Origin: Paramarasmius palmivorus
Lineage: Eukaryota; Basidiomycota; Agaricomycetes; Agaricales; Marasmiaceae
Assembly (NCBI GenBank): GCA_037176845.1
Contig: JAYKXP010000210.1
Location: 1 to 64,000, forward strand
Length of the DNA stretch: 64,000 nucleotides
Direction: 5' to 3'
Part shown: one piece after another, positions 1 through 12,700 of the stretch
How the letters are laid out: each line of letters starts with the position of its first letter
Position numbering within the stretch: the stretch's first letter is position 1
Position numbers and translations under genes: made by a program
The notes under the pieces: generated by a model
Seen by the model: the letters and a program-made list of their open reading frames with translations, nothing else
What the model was told of the DNA's origin: nothing
Databases searched by the model: none

Positions 1-1609
1 CTATGGGAGAAGAACGACGGAAGGGATGCTGTGTTGCAAGTTCCCAATGTGCGGATCTCACCGTGAGCGCAGGCCGCCTTTACTCGGAGTGCGCAATGGC
101 AATAGGATGACGAAGGCGTTGGAGGAGTTGAACGAGGACATGTCGAAGAGTAGCAAGAGGGAAGAAGTTCGGCATCGAAATATAGATGGGAACGAAGCCC
201 ACTCGTAAGTGAGTAGGATTAAGACGGGGGTGCCCTGGATTCATGTCTTGAATGCAACATTATGATACAGTTTATTGTAGAGTGTACCTCGACCAAGATG
301 TTGATAACGGTGAAGCAGCGGCAGCGAACGAGAACAGTAGTGGACAACCAGTGGGATTCATGGGGTGGTAACAAGAAGATATCGAGATGAATGAAGGGAA
401 TGCTGGGGCAAAGATGGGAACACGGACAGTGATGCACCGCGCAGCCCTGTCATCCTGAGTGTCGATAACGTGGATTTAATGCCGGCTTGGGCGATGGCCG
501 TGGCTACAGGCTTTGTGCAGAATGCGATACACCGAACAGGAGCCGTGGGCACAATTCGATGTCGAGGGCTGTTCCACATCCTTCTTGAAAGATTATGCAG
601 GATGGCTTTTGGACCTGACACGGGGAGCCGTCCAGAGGCCTTGGCGTGCGGACCGTTTTTTTTAAAACAAAAATAAAGTGGTTGAGGTTAGGAGGAGTGG
701 AACAGGAGAAAGTAAGCGTTCAGGTAAGCATACATTGAACAGTGGGGAATATGTGCTCATTTCCCATCATAGGTGACACAATTCAAGCTGCTGAAGAATA
801 GCAGACCTAAGGGCTTTCTTACAGTGGATTAAGTACGGCCGCATGAGATGGGATAAGCACTGATACCTTCTGAGGTCAGCGTGGGACACGCAAGGGAAGA
901 GTGGAGGCGTTTGGTGGTCCAAGGTGGAGAATCCGCGATGGAGACCTAGGGGCCGAGGATGTATGATCATGCCCGGTCGGAACAGGGAAAGCTGGGAGGC
1001 GGTGCGTAATCCTCGGAAAAGCATGGCTTTATCTAGTCCTGGTCGCCTTACTACGTGGTGGAGTGCTCAGCAGGATCATCCAGACCCAGGACTCTATTGT
1101 GGGTCTCATCCACAATCAACGCCGTAGATACAGGACGCGGGAAGAGCAATTGAAGGATGACCAGGTAGAGTTTTCAGCTTTTGAAAGGCTCATCATTGAC
1201 ATGACTGACAGAACCAATTTGAAGAGAGATCGCGCGACGTCAGCAACGAACGCCGATCGGGGAACAGGAGCGAGGAGGAACGTCCAGAGTCGAGTGCTCC
1301 AGGGGTAAAGAGCGAAACGGAAGGTGGTGTAGCATGCTCATGGTCCATATAACTAATTGACGGTTAACTAGGCATGGGCAATATGACAGGGAGGAAGCGA
1401 GAAAAACGCCGTCGTTGAGTAACGGTCTAGTACAGGGGTTTTGTAGTTGAAACTTTGTCAATGATTTACCACGTACCTTTGGTTGTGCCCTAGGGTGTGA
1501 TCAGCACAGCCAGGGACGTAGATTATTATTTCAGTATAATTAATTGATGGTATCAGTTTCTAGCCTGCCGCAATATAGGAAAAATGGCTGCAACGGCCAA
1601 TTGAGCCTG
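1..1609. other. gene-poor stretch, nothing recognised
   Basis: Only short, overlapping open frames on both strands, none longer than about 90 codons and none with a recognisable motif. No repeat, RNA gene or element boundary is evident before the palindrome that starts near 1610. Confidence 0.5.
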
Positions 1610-2390
1610 TCAAAAAGTGAGACACTTCCGTCACCCCATACAGGGACCTAATTAGGGTCCATCCCTTGAGGTGAGCCGTTGGGCTCTCTTAGGTGGGTTT
1701 TTTGGTTGTGGTTACCTCAATAGGCCACTACCTCTACCTTAAGCTGCCAATAGGGCTATTCCAGGGAACTTCAGCTTACATTGAGGTTTTAGCAGCAGCT
1801 ACCTAGATAGTATAAAAGATTTTCCAAGCTAATGACTGGGGCTTTCTTGGTAAAATCCCATCTTTGTGTGACGTGACAGGGGTGTGTCAGTGGCGTCCTG
1901 ATTCTGAAAAACTAGGCTATAAAAATAGGCATTTCTGCTCTGCTATTGCTTCAATTATACTAAAGATGCTTTTATCTCTGTAAGAGTATATAGCAACTTA
2001 GAAGAGTGTAAATGCTTATACAAAGAAATGAGTCTATTTCTCATTGAATAGCTATGCTCCCAAATAGGCTATAAGGATGCAATGTAACATATAAAGGCTA
2101 TTGAGCATTATTGTTTGACATAATAATTAGAGTAAAATAATATCAAAACTTAACCACAAACAGCAGCACAGTATTTACTATTAGTAGCTTAAATATAGAT
2201 GCTACACTATAAAATTGTATTCTTACCAATCTATAAAGTATTATATGATAGCTGGCTGTAATTGAAAGCAGATATCTGACTTATATAATTAAGAGTCTTA
2301 CCCATCATTTAAAAATAAGATAGGCAGCAACTGTATCTCTGGGCACTTGCTTTAATATAAATGGTGTCTACCATAGCTCACAGGCATATA

Positions 2391-2568
2391 CTTGAGTTAG
2401 CCTATACTTAGGCAATTACCTGAAAGCTATATAGATAACAGGTAGTAACCTATATCTTTCAGGTATCTGCCCTACATCAATGTATCTACACAGATATCAG
2501 GTAGTTGCCTCAGGTCTTTTAGATACAGGTAATTACCTCAAAGTATATAATGTGACAGGTGTTTGCCT
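2391..2568. repeat. array of AGGTANNTNCCT-type dyads, left arm of A
   Basis: At least six short dyads of the form AGG(T/C)..(T)..(A/G)CCT, for example at 2410-2421, 2440-2451, 2499-2510, 2527-2538 and 2557-2568, with a half-matching one at 2461-2471. Spacing is about 20 to 40 nt. Each unit is close to its own reverse complement. They look like binding sites for an element-encoded protein, which is inference. Confidence 0.6.
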
Positions 2569-5500
2569 GAGATAGATATATAAAATAATACATATATTAT
2601 TATACTTTTTATAATCCAAACAGGCAAGGACCAGAGGAATTCATGAATTAATTTTTTACTACTTTATGGCGCTTTTTTTGGGCGCTTTTTTAACAGGAAA
2701 ATAATTCCCACCCCTTCTGACATCATTTAACATTATTTAAGTTATTTTAGAGTTTTTGAGCGCTTTTTGAGCGCTTTTTTTAATGGAACAATTATTCCAC
2801 CCCTTCTGACATCATTTGAGATCTTCTCCACTCCGCTTTTTTGGTCCCAAAATAGAAGGTGCTCTTACCTCACTATTTTCTACCTGGAATCAATGCATTG
2901 GGGGGCTATTGGGGCATGCTGGGGGGCTATAAAAATCACATTTTTGAGGGAATATGTTCTAATATGTTCTAAAAGCATGCTACTGCAATTGGGGGGCAGG
3001 AGAATGCAAAAAAAGCGGTCCAAATATGGTAATTCAGGAAAATGGCATATTGGATCTTGGGCTACAGGGCAGATATTGACATGGGGTAAGTTGGAGGACC
3101 TAGATACATTAGATACAAGGCTGGGGACACCAAATAGTACATAGATTAGTGGGATAATGGTGTTTAAATATCAAAAATACTGAAAATCTCCAAAATTGGG
3201 GGAATAAGATTACAGGATGGGATATAATGCAGCTAGGGCTTAGATGTTGTGGAACAGAGATGATATATATGTCCCCTTGATGGGTTTACAATCCTGGAGA
3301 GCTGCCTATTTTTCCAGATTTATTACAGCTAAATTCGCTTTTTTTGGACATTGGTAATACTATACCACAGGGAATGATTGGGATAGGCTAATTCTTGTTC
3401 ATTACCCACTCTAGGGTATACAGATGATGAATATATACTTGCCCAAGCACTCCTGTATGTGCAACACCTTGTTCAATCCAATGTATTGTACAGTTATGTA
3501 ACACAGGCAGTAATACATGAATAGCACCTCAGGGAAGCATCCCAGCACCAAGGAGAGTTGAGAATCGAGTTCAGGCACTCAAAATACACTTTCCTACTAT
3601 GGAAGTACATTTTTTGAATACATCTGTATGTTGCTACATAAAAAATCACATTTTTAGGGGTTTTTATGCACTGGAGCATGGGGACTGCTCCTAAAATCAC
3701 CAAAAGTGAATTAGAGACTTCTCACTATGCATAGAACAGGAATATCAATTGCCTCCATGAGTCCCATGACAGGAATCCTTATGCCAGATGCATCAATTCT
3801 TGCACAATTACAGAAAACATGTAATATTGATGTAGTATTACAGGGAGTGATCTGGAGGCTTGGGGAACCTCAAAATCAAATTCAGGGTGCAAAAACACTT
3901 AAGAAATGTCCCAGGGTTTAAAGGAATTCAGTTACTGTAGCTTGAGATATGTCCAACTTATGTTTATAGGCTTTTGTGTAAAGTACTTGCAATCAATCTT
4001 TAACTTGGATTGTCTGACCTTTTCATTTAGGTCTTCCAGACCATTAGACCACCCTAGAACTAGCAATACCAACTCTATGACATTAGAATATGAAGTATAT
4101 AATACAATTTGGTGTCTAGTTGATCTCAGAATGCTTAATGAAAAGGTCAGACAATTCAAGTTAAAGATTGATTGCAAGTACTTTACACAAAAGCCTATAA
4201 ACATAAGTTGGACATATCTCAAGCTACAGTAACTGAATTCCTTTAAACCCTGGGACATTTCTTAAGTGTTTTTGCACCCTGAATTTGATTTTGAGGTTCC
4301 CCAAGCCTCCAGATCACTCCCTGTAATACTACATCAATATTACATGTTTTCTGTAATTGTGCAAGAATTGATGCATCTGGCATAAGGATTCCTGTCATGG
4401 GACTCATGGAGGCAATTGATATTCCTGTTCTATGCATAGTGAGAAGTCTCTAATTCACTTTTGGTGATTTTAGGAGCAGTCCCCATGCTCCAGTGCATAA
4501 AAAACCCTAAAAATGTGATTTTTTATGTAGCAACATACAGATGTATTCAAAAAATGTACTTCCATAGTAGGAAAGTGTATTTTGAGTGCCTGAACTCGAT
4601 TCTCAATCTCCTTGGTGTGGGATGCTTCCCTGAGGTGCTATTCATGTATTACTGCCTGTGTTACATAACTGTACAATACATTGGATTGAACAAGGTGTTG
4701 CACATACAGGAGTGCTTGGGCAAGTATATATTCATCATCTGTATACCCTAGAGTGGGTAATGAACAAGAATTAGCCTATCCAATCATTCCCTGTGGTATA
4801 GTATTACCAATGTCCAAAAAAAGCGAATTTAGCTGTAATAATCTGGAAAAATAGGCAGCTCTCCAGGATTGTAAACCCATCAAGGGGACATATATATCAT
4901 CTCTGTTCCACAACATCTAAGCCCTAGCTGCATTATATCCCATCCTGTAATCTTATTCCCAATTTTGGAGATTTTCAGTATTTTTGATATTTAAATCACC
5001 ATTATCCCACTAATCTATGTTACTATTTGGTGTCCCAGCCTTGTATCTAATGTATCTAGGTCCTCCAACTTACCCCATGTCAATATCTGCCCTGTTGCCC
5101 AAGATCCAATATGCCATTTTCCTGAATTACCATATTTGGACCGCTTTTTTTGCATTCTCCTGCCCCCCAATTGCAGTAGCATGCTTTTAGAACATATTAG
5201 AACATATTCCCTCAAAAATGTGATTTTTATAGCCCCCCAGCATGCCCCAATAGCCCCCCATGCATTGATCCAGGTTAGAATATAGTGAGGTAAGAGCACC
5301 TTCTATTTTGGGACCAAAAAAGCGGAGTGGAGAAAGATCTCAAATGATGTCAGAAGGGGTGGGAATAATTCTTCCATTAAAAAAAGCGCTCAAAAAGCGC
5401 TCAAAAAACTCTAAAATAACTTTAAAATAATGTTTAAATGATGTCAGAAGGGGGGAATTATTTTCCTGTTAAAAAAGCGCCCAAAAAGCGCCATAAAGTA

Positions 5501-5589
5501 TGTAAAAAATTAATTCATGAATTCCTCTGGGTCCTTGCCTGTTTTGGATTATAAAAAGTATAATAATTATGTATTATTTTATATATCTA

Positions 5590-5790
5590 TCTCAGGCAAA
5601 CACCTGTCACTTATATAGCTTTGAGGTAATTACCTGTAGTCTAAAAGAGCCTGAGGCAACTACTGAGATCTGTGGTAGATACATTGATGTTAGGGCAGAT
5701 ACCTGAAAGATATAGGTTACTACCTGTTATCTATATAGCTTTCAGGTAATTGCCTATAGTATAGGCTAACTCAAGGTATATGCCTGTGAG
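5590..5790. repeat. array of AGGTANNTNCCT-type dyads, right arm of A
   Basis: Mirror image of the left array, with about seven units, including AGGTAATTACCT near 5625 and AGGTAATTGCCT near 5745. Further single copies lie nearer the outer end of the arm, near 6363 and 6430. Confidence 0.6.
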
Positions 5791-6545
5791 CTATGGTAGA
5801 CACCATTTATATTAAAGCAAGTGCCCAGAGGATACAGGTTGCTGCCTATCTTATTTTTAAATGATGGGTAGAGACTCTTAAGTTATATAGAGTCAGATAT
5901 CTGCTTTCAATTTACAGGACAGCTATCTATAATACTTTATAGATTGGTAAGATTACAATTTTATAGTGTTAGCATCTATATTTTAAGCTACTAATAGTAA
6001 ATACTGTGCTGCTTTTTGTGGTTAGAGTTTTATATTACTTTTACTCTAATTATTATGTCTAACATTAATGCTCATAGCCTTTTATATGTTACATTTGCAT
6101 CCTTATAGCCTATTTGGGAGCATGCTATTCAATGAGAAATAGACATATTTCTTGTATAGCATTTACACTATCTAAGTTCTATAAACACTTACAAGCTAAA
6201 AAAGCATCAATAGAATAATTGAAAGCAAATATCAGAGCATAAATGCCTATTTTATAGCCTAATTTTCAGAATCAGGACCCCTGACACCCCCTGTCACGTC
6301 ACACAAATATGGTATTTACCAATAAAGCCCAGGCAATAGCTTGAAATACTTTTATACTATATAGGTAGCTGCCTAAACCTCAATTTAGCTGAATTCCAGG
6401 AAAATGCCCTATTGCAGGCTTAAGGTAGAGGTAGTTGCCTATTGAGGTAACCACAACTAAAAAACCCACCTAAGAGGCCCAAAGTGCTCACCTCAAGAGA
6501 TGGACCTATTAGGTCCTATATGGGGGGGTGACTGAGTGAGTGAGA

Positions 6546-6882
6546 CTAGGACTACCCTGGGACTGACTCTGATACTTTGCAATGTGACCCGGGTCATGAC
6601 CCAGTGACTTTGTAAAGATCAGCTGGTACGGGTGTATAAATTGTAATCAGAATTGAGAGTGACATATCGCTATTTCAACTGTAACTTTCGCTATTTCCAC
6701 CCAATTCCAAATATGGACGGCATCAGACGAGTTTCGCTTGACACTTTATCCACCCCGATCCATTGCCCATGGTCTAGATAACAACGATATGAATCCTACA
6801 GCCGAATCATACCCCAGCCCTTTTCCCAAGTCCTTCTCGCTCCTCCGTCTTCATCACCCTGGTCACCAGCAATTCACGCGGT
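6546..6882. other. intergenic stretch next to element A
   Basis: No gene is supported. Near 6585-6605 there is a dyad of the type TGACCCGGGTCA followed by TGACCC, just outside the visible end of A. The rest is the probable 5' region of the coiled-coil gene at 6883. Confidence 0.4.
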
Positions 6883-7429
6883 ATGAACGTCAAACGAGCT
6901 CTTGCAGACGTCGAGAATTGCCCTCCAAAGCGGCCTCGGCGTAGTTGTTGCCAACGAGTTTCTTATGTCAAGAGAGACAAAGACAACTCGTGCGTAAATC
7001 ATCCTCTGCCTGCGTTGCTACCCTAACGATTACACAGATACTATCAGCAAGACTCTTTCGAGCCTCAGACTGTGGTTAAAAAAACTGGCACCCATGGTGG
7101 AGTGAACAGCTTGCTTATATTTATTGCCTCACTGACTTGAAACTTCAGGTGATCTTTCTGACAAGGAAAAACATCAAGAAACTGGTGAAGAGATCGAGGA
7201 TAAACGCGTCGAAGTGCCTCAGTTGTCCAATGAAACCATTATCATTCTTAGCCTCCGAGTGGAGCTCGCCAGGAGGGACGAAACTATCACAAAGCTGGAG
7301 TCTGAGCTCTCCGACCTCACCAAGAAACTTGAGGATGCACAGGCAGGACAGCAAGTGGTATTGGCTGAATTCAGTCAGTGCAATGCGAGCGTAAAGGCAG
7401 GGGAGGAGCTACTTGCTACTCTTACGTAG
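6883..7429 (+). CDS. small coiled-coil protein
   Basis: Three exons join in frame: 6883-6989, 7038-7096 and 7149-7429, giving 148 codons with clean GT-AG introns of 48 and 52 nt. The N-terminus is basic (PPKRPRR near residues 14-20, a possible nuclear localisation signal). From about residue 75 to the end it is a heptad-like coiled coil rich in Leu, Glu and Lys. No enzymatic domain is seen. It lies next to two genes that combine a coiled coil with a C-terminal RING, so it may be a relative lacking the RING, but I cannot show homology by eye. The start was chosen as the first ATG whose frame runs through all three exons. Confidence 0.6.
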
Positions 7430-7667
7430 TTGACTACGTATTACACGTATTCACTTGTAGAATGTTTTGCTGGTAGCGATACATATTTCAATTCAACTTC
7501 TTTCGATTCAAACACCGTGGCTGGCCGTGATTTTAACATAGGCAGCTTTGCATTGTAAACTTGATTACACTCCGACTACGTCTGTATACTAGTATCCCCA
7601 TACACAAGAGAAGCAATGAATAATGTCAACCGTCCAAGGCCAATGTCCCCTGACTTGCCTCTGACTA

Positions 7668-8650
7668 TCAGTGGCACCTGTGGTCAACGAGCTGGGCCAA
7701 TGTGCGAGCAATGTGATTCACTTGTGGAACAGTTTCAATAGGTTCATTACAGGAGGGACATTTACGGCGTTCCCAGCACTTTTGTTTGATACATCCCTCG
7801 CAAAAGGTATGACCGCATCCAGCCAAACTGGTCACGTACTAAATCAGTCCTTGTATTTGTCCCAATGCAACACAAGACACTTACACAACAGCATCCACCA
7901 ATACTCCAGTACACAACTGACATGCGACATTCTCCCTCAAAACAGTTAACGACACCTGATATGCAATGCCAGGGGCTGTTAACAGCGAAGGCATTGTAGA
8001 AACATCAGAACTTGTTCACCTGTTCCTTCTGAGCATTGTGCAGGTCCAAATTGTCGCTCACAGCCTTCAGATAAATATCCTCCAATGCGGTCCTTGAGTT
8101 CTCCGAAAGCGCTAGACGCTGGAGTAGCTGTCGTTGCTCCTGCGACATGTATCAGAACCCCTAGCTTCGTCATCTAACTCAATGCACCGAGGCACGAACC
8201 GTTACATCCAATAGGTGTTGGCTTTTCAGGAACTCGATTTCACGTTTCAGATCTTCCACGTTGCCACTGGATTCCTGCTGTGCATCACCTGTCTGCCACA
8301 CCCGGAACTGAGAGAGGCGAGACAAAGTACCGTTGCAAGTCGGGTTTGGTTTGCTTGTGCACAATATTGTCCAAAAAGATTCAAGTCCTCCGGCGTCCAA
8401 GTTGGCGCAGAGCTGGTCGCAAGGGTATGAGTATACCTTCAGCACCAACCGATTGTTTAACGGGTGGGGACCTACCAACTCATAACAGTCTTCAAAGGGT
8501 TTATTTTCTCTGTCACTGGAAGAGATTGAAAGCAAGGTGTTCTGTCGCTGAACAACTTGAAGCAACCTGTTCAAGCTTTGCAACGTGAAATAAACTTTCA
8601 GGAAGCCAACATATTCCCACACAAGGGTTGGACCCTGCCATCTCGAACCG
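7668..8650 (-). CDS. coiled-coil/RING finger protein (probable E3 ubiquitin ligase)
   Basis: The last exon (7827-7668) encodes CGHTFCEGC, then a CPSC pair. The preceding exon supplies CQLC, and the intron 7828-7884 joins them in frame. Together these make a C3HC4 RING. Upstream exons (about 8300-7950) encode a charged helical stretch (VEDLKREIEFL and following), as expected for a coiled-coil/RING ligase. RING domains recruit E2 enzymes and promote ubiquitin transfer. The N-terminal exons and start are not resolved; a candidate ATG is near 8641. The 5' end lies within tens of bases of the divergent RING gene at 8688, so the two may share a promoter. Confidence 0.65.
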
Positions 8651-8687
8651 TCTTGACTTCCTACCACACCTGATTTGACCGGGAGAG

Positions 8688-9388
8688 ATGCAGGACGCAG
8701 AGATTACCCAGCCTACTCATCCTGCACCACCAGAAGAGCCCGATCCGCCGTTTAGTAAACAAAATAATCAAGAAAGCGATTCTGTACCGCGATCATCAGC
8801 GTTGGATTACTCTCCCGCCCCTCAAACTAACGTGACAGACAAGCATAATATCACTGATGAAAGTATTGAACTTGTGCGTATTTCATCCCTGCCATTCTCC
8901 TGTCACTAACACCACCGCGTTTGAATGTACCTATGATCAGCCGCAGACGCCACTGGAGAGAATGAAATCAAAGTACGAGAAACTCCACGATAACTTTGTG
9001 AAAGCGAATGAAGAGATCTCTGAACTCCGTCAGTCAAGGGTGCGTGCACAGTCCACAGTGGATGCTGCCACATATTTATATTTATATTTATATAACTTCT
9101 AGGACCACCTGTTAAGGGCACTCACAACTTACAAATGCCGAAACTGCCTCCATCTCATCTCCGACGCAGCCATGTTTGTCCATAATGCTGCTAAAAGACA
9201 TCCTTACTTGACAACAATCCTTCAGACTTTCCTCTTGTGGCCACACGTACTGTGATGATTGTGCCCGTTTGATGCTGGACAACAAGATCAATTGCCACCA
9301 GTGTCAAACCGAGGCGAGAGGACCGATCATTCCAAATCTCGCCATACAGGAGATGCAGCGGGCGTTGAATATGAAAATGGTGGAATAG
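8688..9388 (+). CDS. coiled-coil/RING finger protein (probable E3 ubiquitin ligase)
   Basis: Four exons (8688-8873, 8941-9039, 9103-9173, 9226-9388) join in frame to 172 residues. Residues 1-60 are acidic and proline-rich. Exon 2 encodes a short helix (KSKYEKLHDNF). The C-terminal half has the RING ligands in order: CRNC, CGHTYCDDC and CHQC, a complete C3HC4 set. The third intron uses a GTTTGT donor. This choice is supported because it is the one that brings CRNC and CGH into the same frame. The protein has the same architecture as the minus-strand RING gene that starts about 40 bp away, so the two are probably paralogues arranged head to head. Substrate unknown. Confidence 0.75.
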
Positions 9389-9752
9389 GAGACCGACTAG
9401 CGTAGACACGGGGCCCATGCCATTCTGTATCTGTACAAAAAGGAAACCAACCTTCTGTTTGCCCTCAGAACGCTCTCTATGTCAATGAATCATAGGTGTC
9501 AAAGAAATGGATGAGGTTATAGGTATCTCTGGCTCTGAGAAGACGACGAAGACACCAGAGTCTTCAATGATGTTCTGACACCCAAGTCAGACGAGGGGTA
9601 TTTGAACATATTTGAACATGATGGTACAGTTTAAGCAAAGTAGAAAAATTTAACGCCAAGATATGCCTTTCTCACCCAAAATCGATTCAAATCAACGTTT
9701 TAATTGGAAGTACCACTTTACAAAGTCTGGCTACTACGATGAGGTTGTGAAA
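9389..9752. other. gap between convergent genes, with hairpin motif site 1
   Basis: Non-coding gap between the RING gene (plus) and the JmjC gene (minus). It contains site 1 of the hairpin motif at 9548-9565: six-base arms GAAGAC and GTCTTC around the core ACCAGA. No other feature is seen. Confidence 0.5.
9548..9565. repeat. covarying hairpin motif, site 1
   Basis: GAAGAC-ACCAGA-GTCTTC. The inner ten bases ACACCAGAGT are shared with the sites at 14273, 14307, 14600, 21319, 21624 and 21719. The outer arm bases differ between sites but stay complementary. Function unknown. Confidence 0.6.
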
Positions 9753-12700
9753 CTAACTGCCACGCTTTGTCCTTTTGATGGTGTTGGTGCAAGCTTGTTT
9801 CAACGGTACATCGTCACCAGAAGAAACCTTCGAATGCGAACGCTTCCGAGACTGCACACTTGAGTCGATACACCGATCATCCGGCATTTCACTGTCGGTC
9901 GAGGTTTGTGCCCGCTGTATAGCCTTGAGGTGACGCAAGTAGGCCTCATCCACCACCCCTGGCATACTGATACAAGGTGCTGGCATCACTTCAAACCATG
10001 GCCCTTCTTCGGTACACTCATAAGACCACTCGTAGGTTTCAGAATCCGGTGTTCGGTACACAAACCGACCTGCCACCTCCACAAAATCACCCTGTTGAAC
10101 TTTCTCAGCCTGCAGAAGTTTTTCCCAAACCGTTCTCCTCGGCTCTCGCAGCTGTTTGTGGATAGCGCCCTGGAGTCTAGTCTTCGCAGGCTTCTTACAC
10201 TCATCCGCCTGGCGAAGTAGCGTGCATGACTGTTGAACCAATAAAGAAACACGAATATCCTCCAAAGACACCTCGCCTAATGACCGCGGAGATTTTCCAG
10301 CCTCTTTCCAAGTGAATTCCCGTATCAAGGTGTGTCCTTTGGCCCATTCCACAATCTCATCACCTAGCTTTCGAGCGACGACGTATGCAGCCAGTTGTTC
10401 CTCCGAAACTTGGCCTGTTCCTTCGTAGTATTCGGGCCAAATGGCAGGACCGAGATCGACTACATTCAGTGCTATCAGGAGGTCCATTATGCCAGTGAAG
10501 GTGAACAGATTGGGCACATCCGCAATTCGACGACCCTCTGAAGCGAAGCAGTCATCCACATACGACTTGCTGTTTTTGACGATGACATTGTGCCAGAAGT
10601 ACACGAGGCAGGCGAAAATTATGCGGTGCCAGACGTGAGTGGTATTGGTGAAATTGTGTCGGTGTAAGAGGTGCATGAGTGCATAACAAGTCCGGCGCAT
10701 TGTGGACATACAGTAGAAATGACCTCCGTGGCAGAGGGAACTCTCTCCAGTGATCACATAATGAATGGTCATCAGAGGCATGATGCTATTGCTATTGTCA
10801 GTTATGGCTCACGACAGCAGAACACACCCGTACATGGATTGTCCTGGCTTCAGGCACAGAGGTACCACATCCCATCCCATCGAGTTCCGTGTATCCAAAT
10901 CCAAACCACGGAAGAATTCGAGTTTGCCTGTGTCGGTCCAGTCGTCTGTGTCGGGCGGCGTCAATATAAAGACAAGCTTAAACCCTGTCACCACCGATAT
11001 GATGGTTCCAAAGCCACATGAGTCAATGTGGGCACCATGAAAGGCATGCGTGGTCGCCAGCAATGACCATGTCGTCTCTTGGACTTGGTGAGTGAGATGA
11101 GGCACGTCATTCGGATTACCTCGAACATCATTGCAATATCGATACGCTACATTGTCTGTCATCAAACCGACAGGCATCCACGAGCCGACTCCAGTGCCAG
11201 GGATGTCGAGAGCATTGTACGGGTAAGGAGCAGCTTTGGCCGCCTCTTGAACCATACGTCTTAAACTACCTTCGCGATGGACTTTTCGAACATCAGTGGA
11301 TAATCCGCGTAGCGTGAGATCTGTTGTGCGCCTGGGTGATAAGTCAGCAATGGAACTCGATGATAGGAGAGGGAATACATACTGTGAATTGTTCGTTTGG
11401 CATCGAGGTTGCCGATGCACTGAACCATGTCCTTCAGGTCAAGCCCTTCCCCTGAATGTGGGCCATTGGTTATGAGGATCGGTCTTTGAGAGAGCAGTTC
11501 CTGTCGAGTTCCCATTGAAAGTTTTTGGAACTGCGAATAATCCAGCAGATGTACATATGGTTTGATGTCCGGCACCGAAGACGCTACGAGAATGGGTAGA
11601 TCCTGCAAATCCTCAGGGTCGTATCTCACATTCAGGTAGGTTTTTTCTTGCCCATCAAGCGTACGGAAGGTGTAGGTGCCTCCTGTTACTGGCTGACGGC
11701 GAAAAGCGTTAGGACAGTTCGAGCACAGACCTGAAAAGGATGCATACCTGTCTGTCACAAAACTCCTCAAGAGGGGCTAGACCTGTGGCTGATCGGGTCG
11801 ACGCCAGAAGACTTGGAAGGTGACCAGTCTCTTCGACTTCAGCCTTCTCCTCAGCCTTCTTCTTCTCCTCAGCCTTCTTCTTCTCCTCAGCTTTCTTCTT
11901 CTCCTCAGCTTTCTTCTTCTCCTCAGCTTTCTTCTTCTCCTCAGCTTTCAGCCTCTCCTCAGCCTTGTTCCTCTCCTCAGCCTTCTTCTTCTCCTCGGCC
12001 TTCTTCCTCTCCTCAGCCTTCTTCTTCTCCTCGGCCTTCTTCTTCTCCTCCTCCGCCACCTTCTCAGAACCATGAGGCACTTGCTCATCCAATTTACCTG
12101 GGGAATTAACGTCTGTGTCTGAAGCTAATGGATCCGCATCGTTTGGACCACTATCTGGCTCAATGTCGGTGAGAGGAGATCCTGGCTCATCATGTACATT
12201 GAATTCATTGGATTGGGCAGGTGGTTCAACAACAATTTCTTCAACACCTGTTTCCTCGGGAGGGGATGGGCTCACCGCCTGCTTTGTCTCCACCTTCTCC
12301 GTTGCGTTCACTGTACCTCGGAGATCGCACGCATCCAATTCCGCTCCAGCCTCGACGTCCATGCCGGAACCGGATTCCGCACCGTTTGGACCATCATCCA
12401 CCTCGATGTTGAGAAGAGATCCTTGCTCATCATGCTGTACATTGATGTCGTCGGTTTCAGGAGGTGAAACAAAGACAGTTTCTTCGTATGAAGGGGGCGG
12501 GGACTCTGAAGACGACGCTGCAGTGGCAGTGGTGGGATCACGGCCAGAGTCCAAAGGGTTTGCAGAGTCGGAGAGTGAGATTTCTAGGCCAACCGGTTTT
12601 TCAACGATGGGAATATCCAAGGTTTGAGGCGGCGAATGCGGAGGTGGTGATTCATAGCAACCAACGTATTGTCCCAGCCCTGCAGTATCGCAATCCATAT

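Larger units (their letters stand above)
1610..6545. mobile_element. element A: ~4.9 kb giant palindrome
   Basis: The two halves are reverse complements over almost their whole length. Positions pair so that left plus right is about 8164, so the centre is near 4082, and only about 100 nt between the arms is single-copy. The outer ends carry GTCACCCC and a GGGACCTAA-type motif at both sides. The arms differ by scattered substitutions and small indels, so this is not a simple read-back copy. The inner part (about 2690-5480) is homologous to elements B and C; the outer ~1 kb of each arm is specific to A. I could not find a clear target duplication, so the exact ends are uncertain. Open frames of 60-125 codons occur as mirror images in both arms and are probably not genes. 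Confidence 0.85.

Noticed and set aside
1610..6545. Palindromes as a long-read fold-back artefact
   Set aside because: The arms of A differ by many substitutions and indels, B has an exact target duplication and an asymmetric centre, and all three share a family core; an artefact would give identical arms with no such structure.
11813..12122. Ser/Pro-rich and Leu-rich plus-strand frames of about 100 codons
   Set aside because: They are the antisense reading of the KKKAEE repeat of the JmjC gene.
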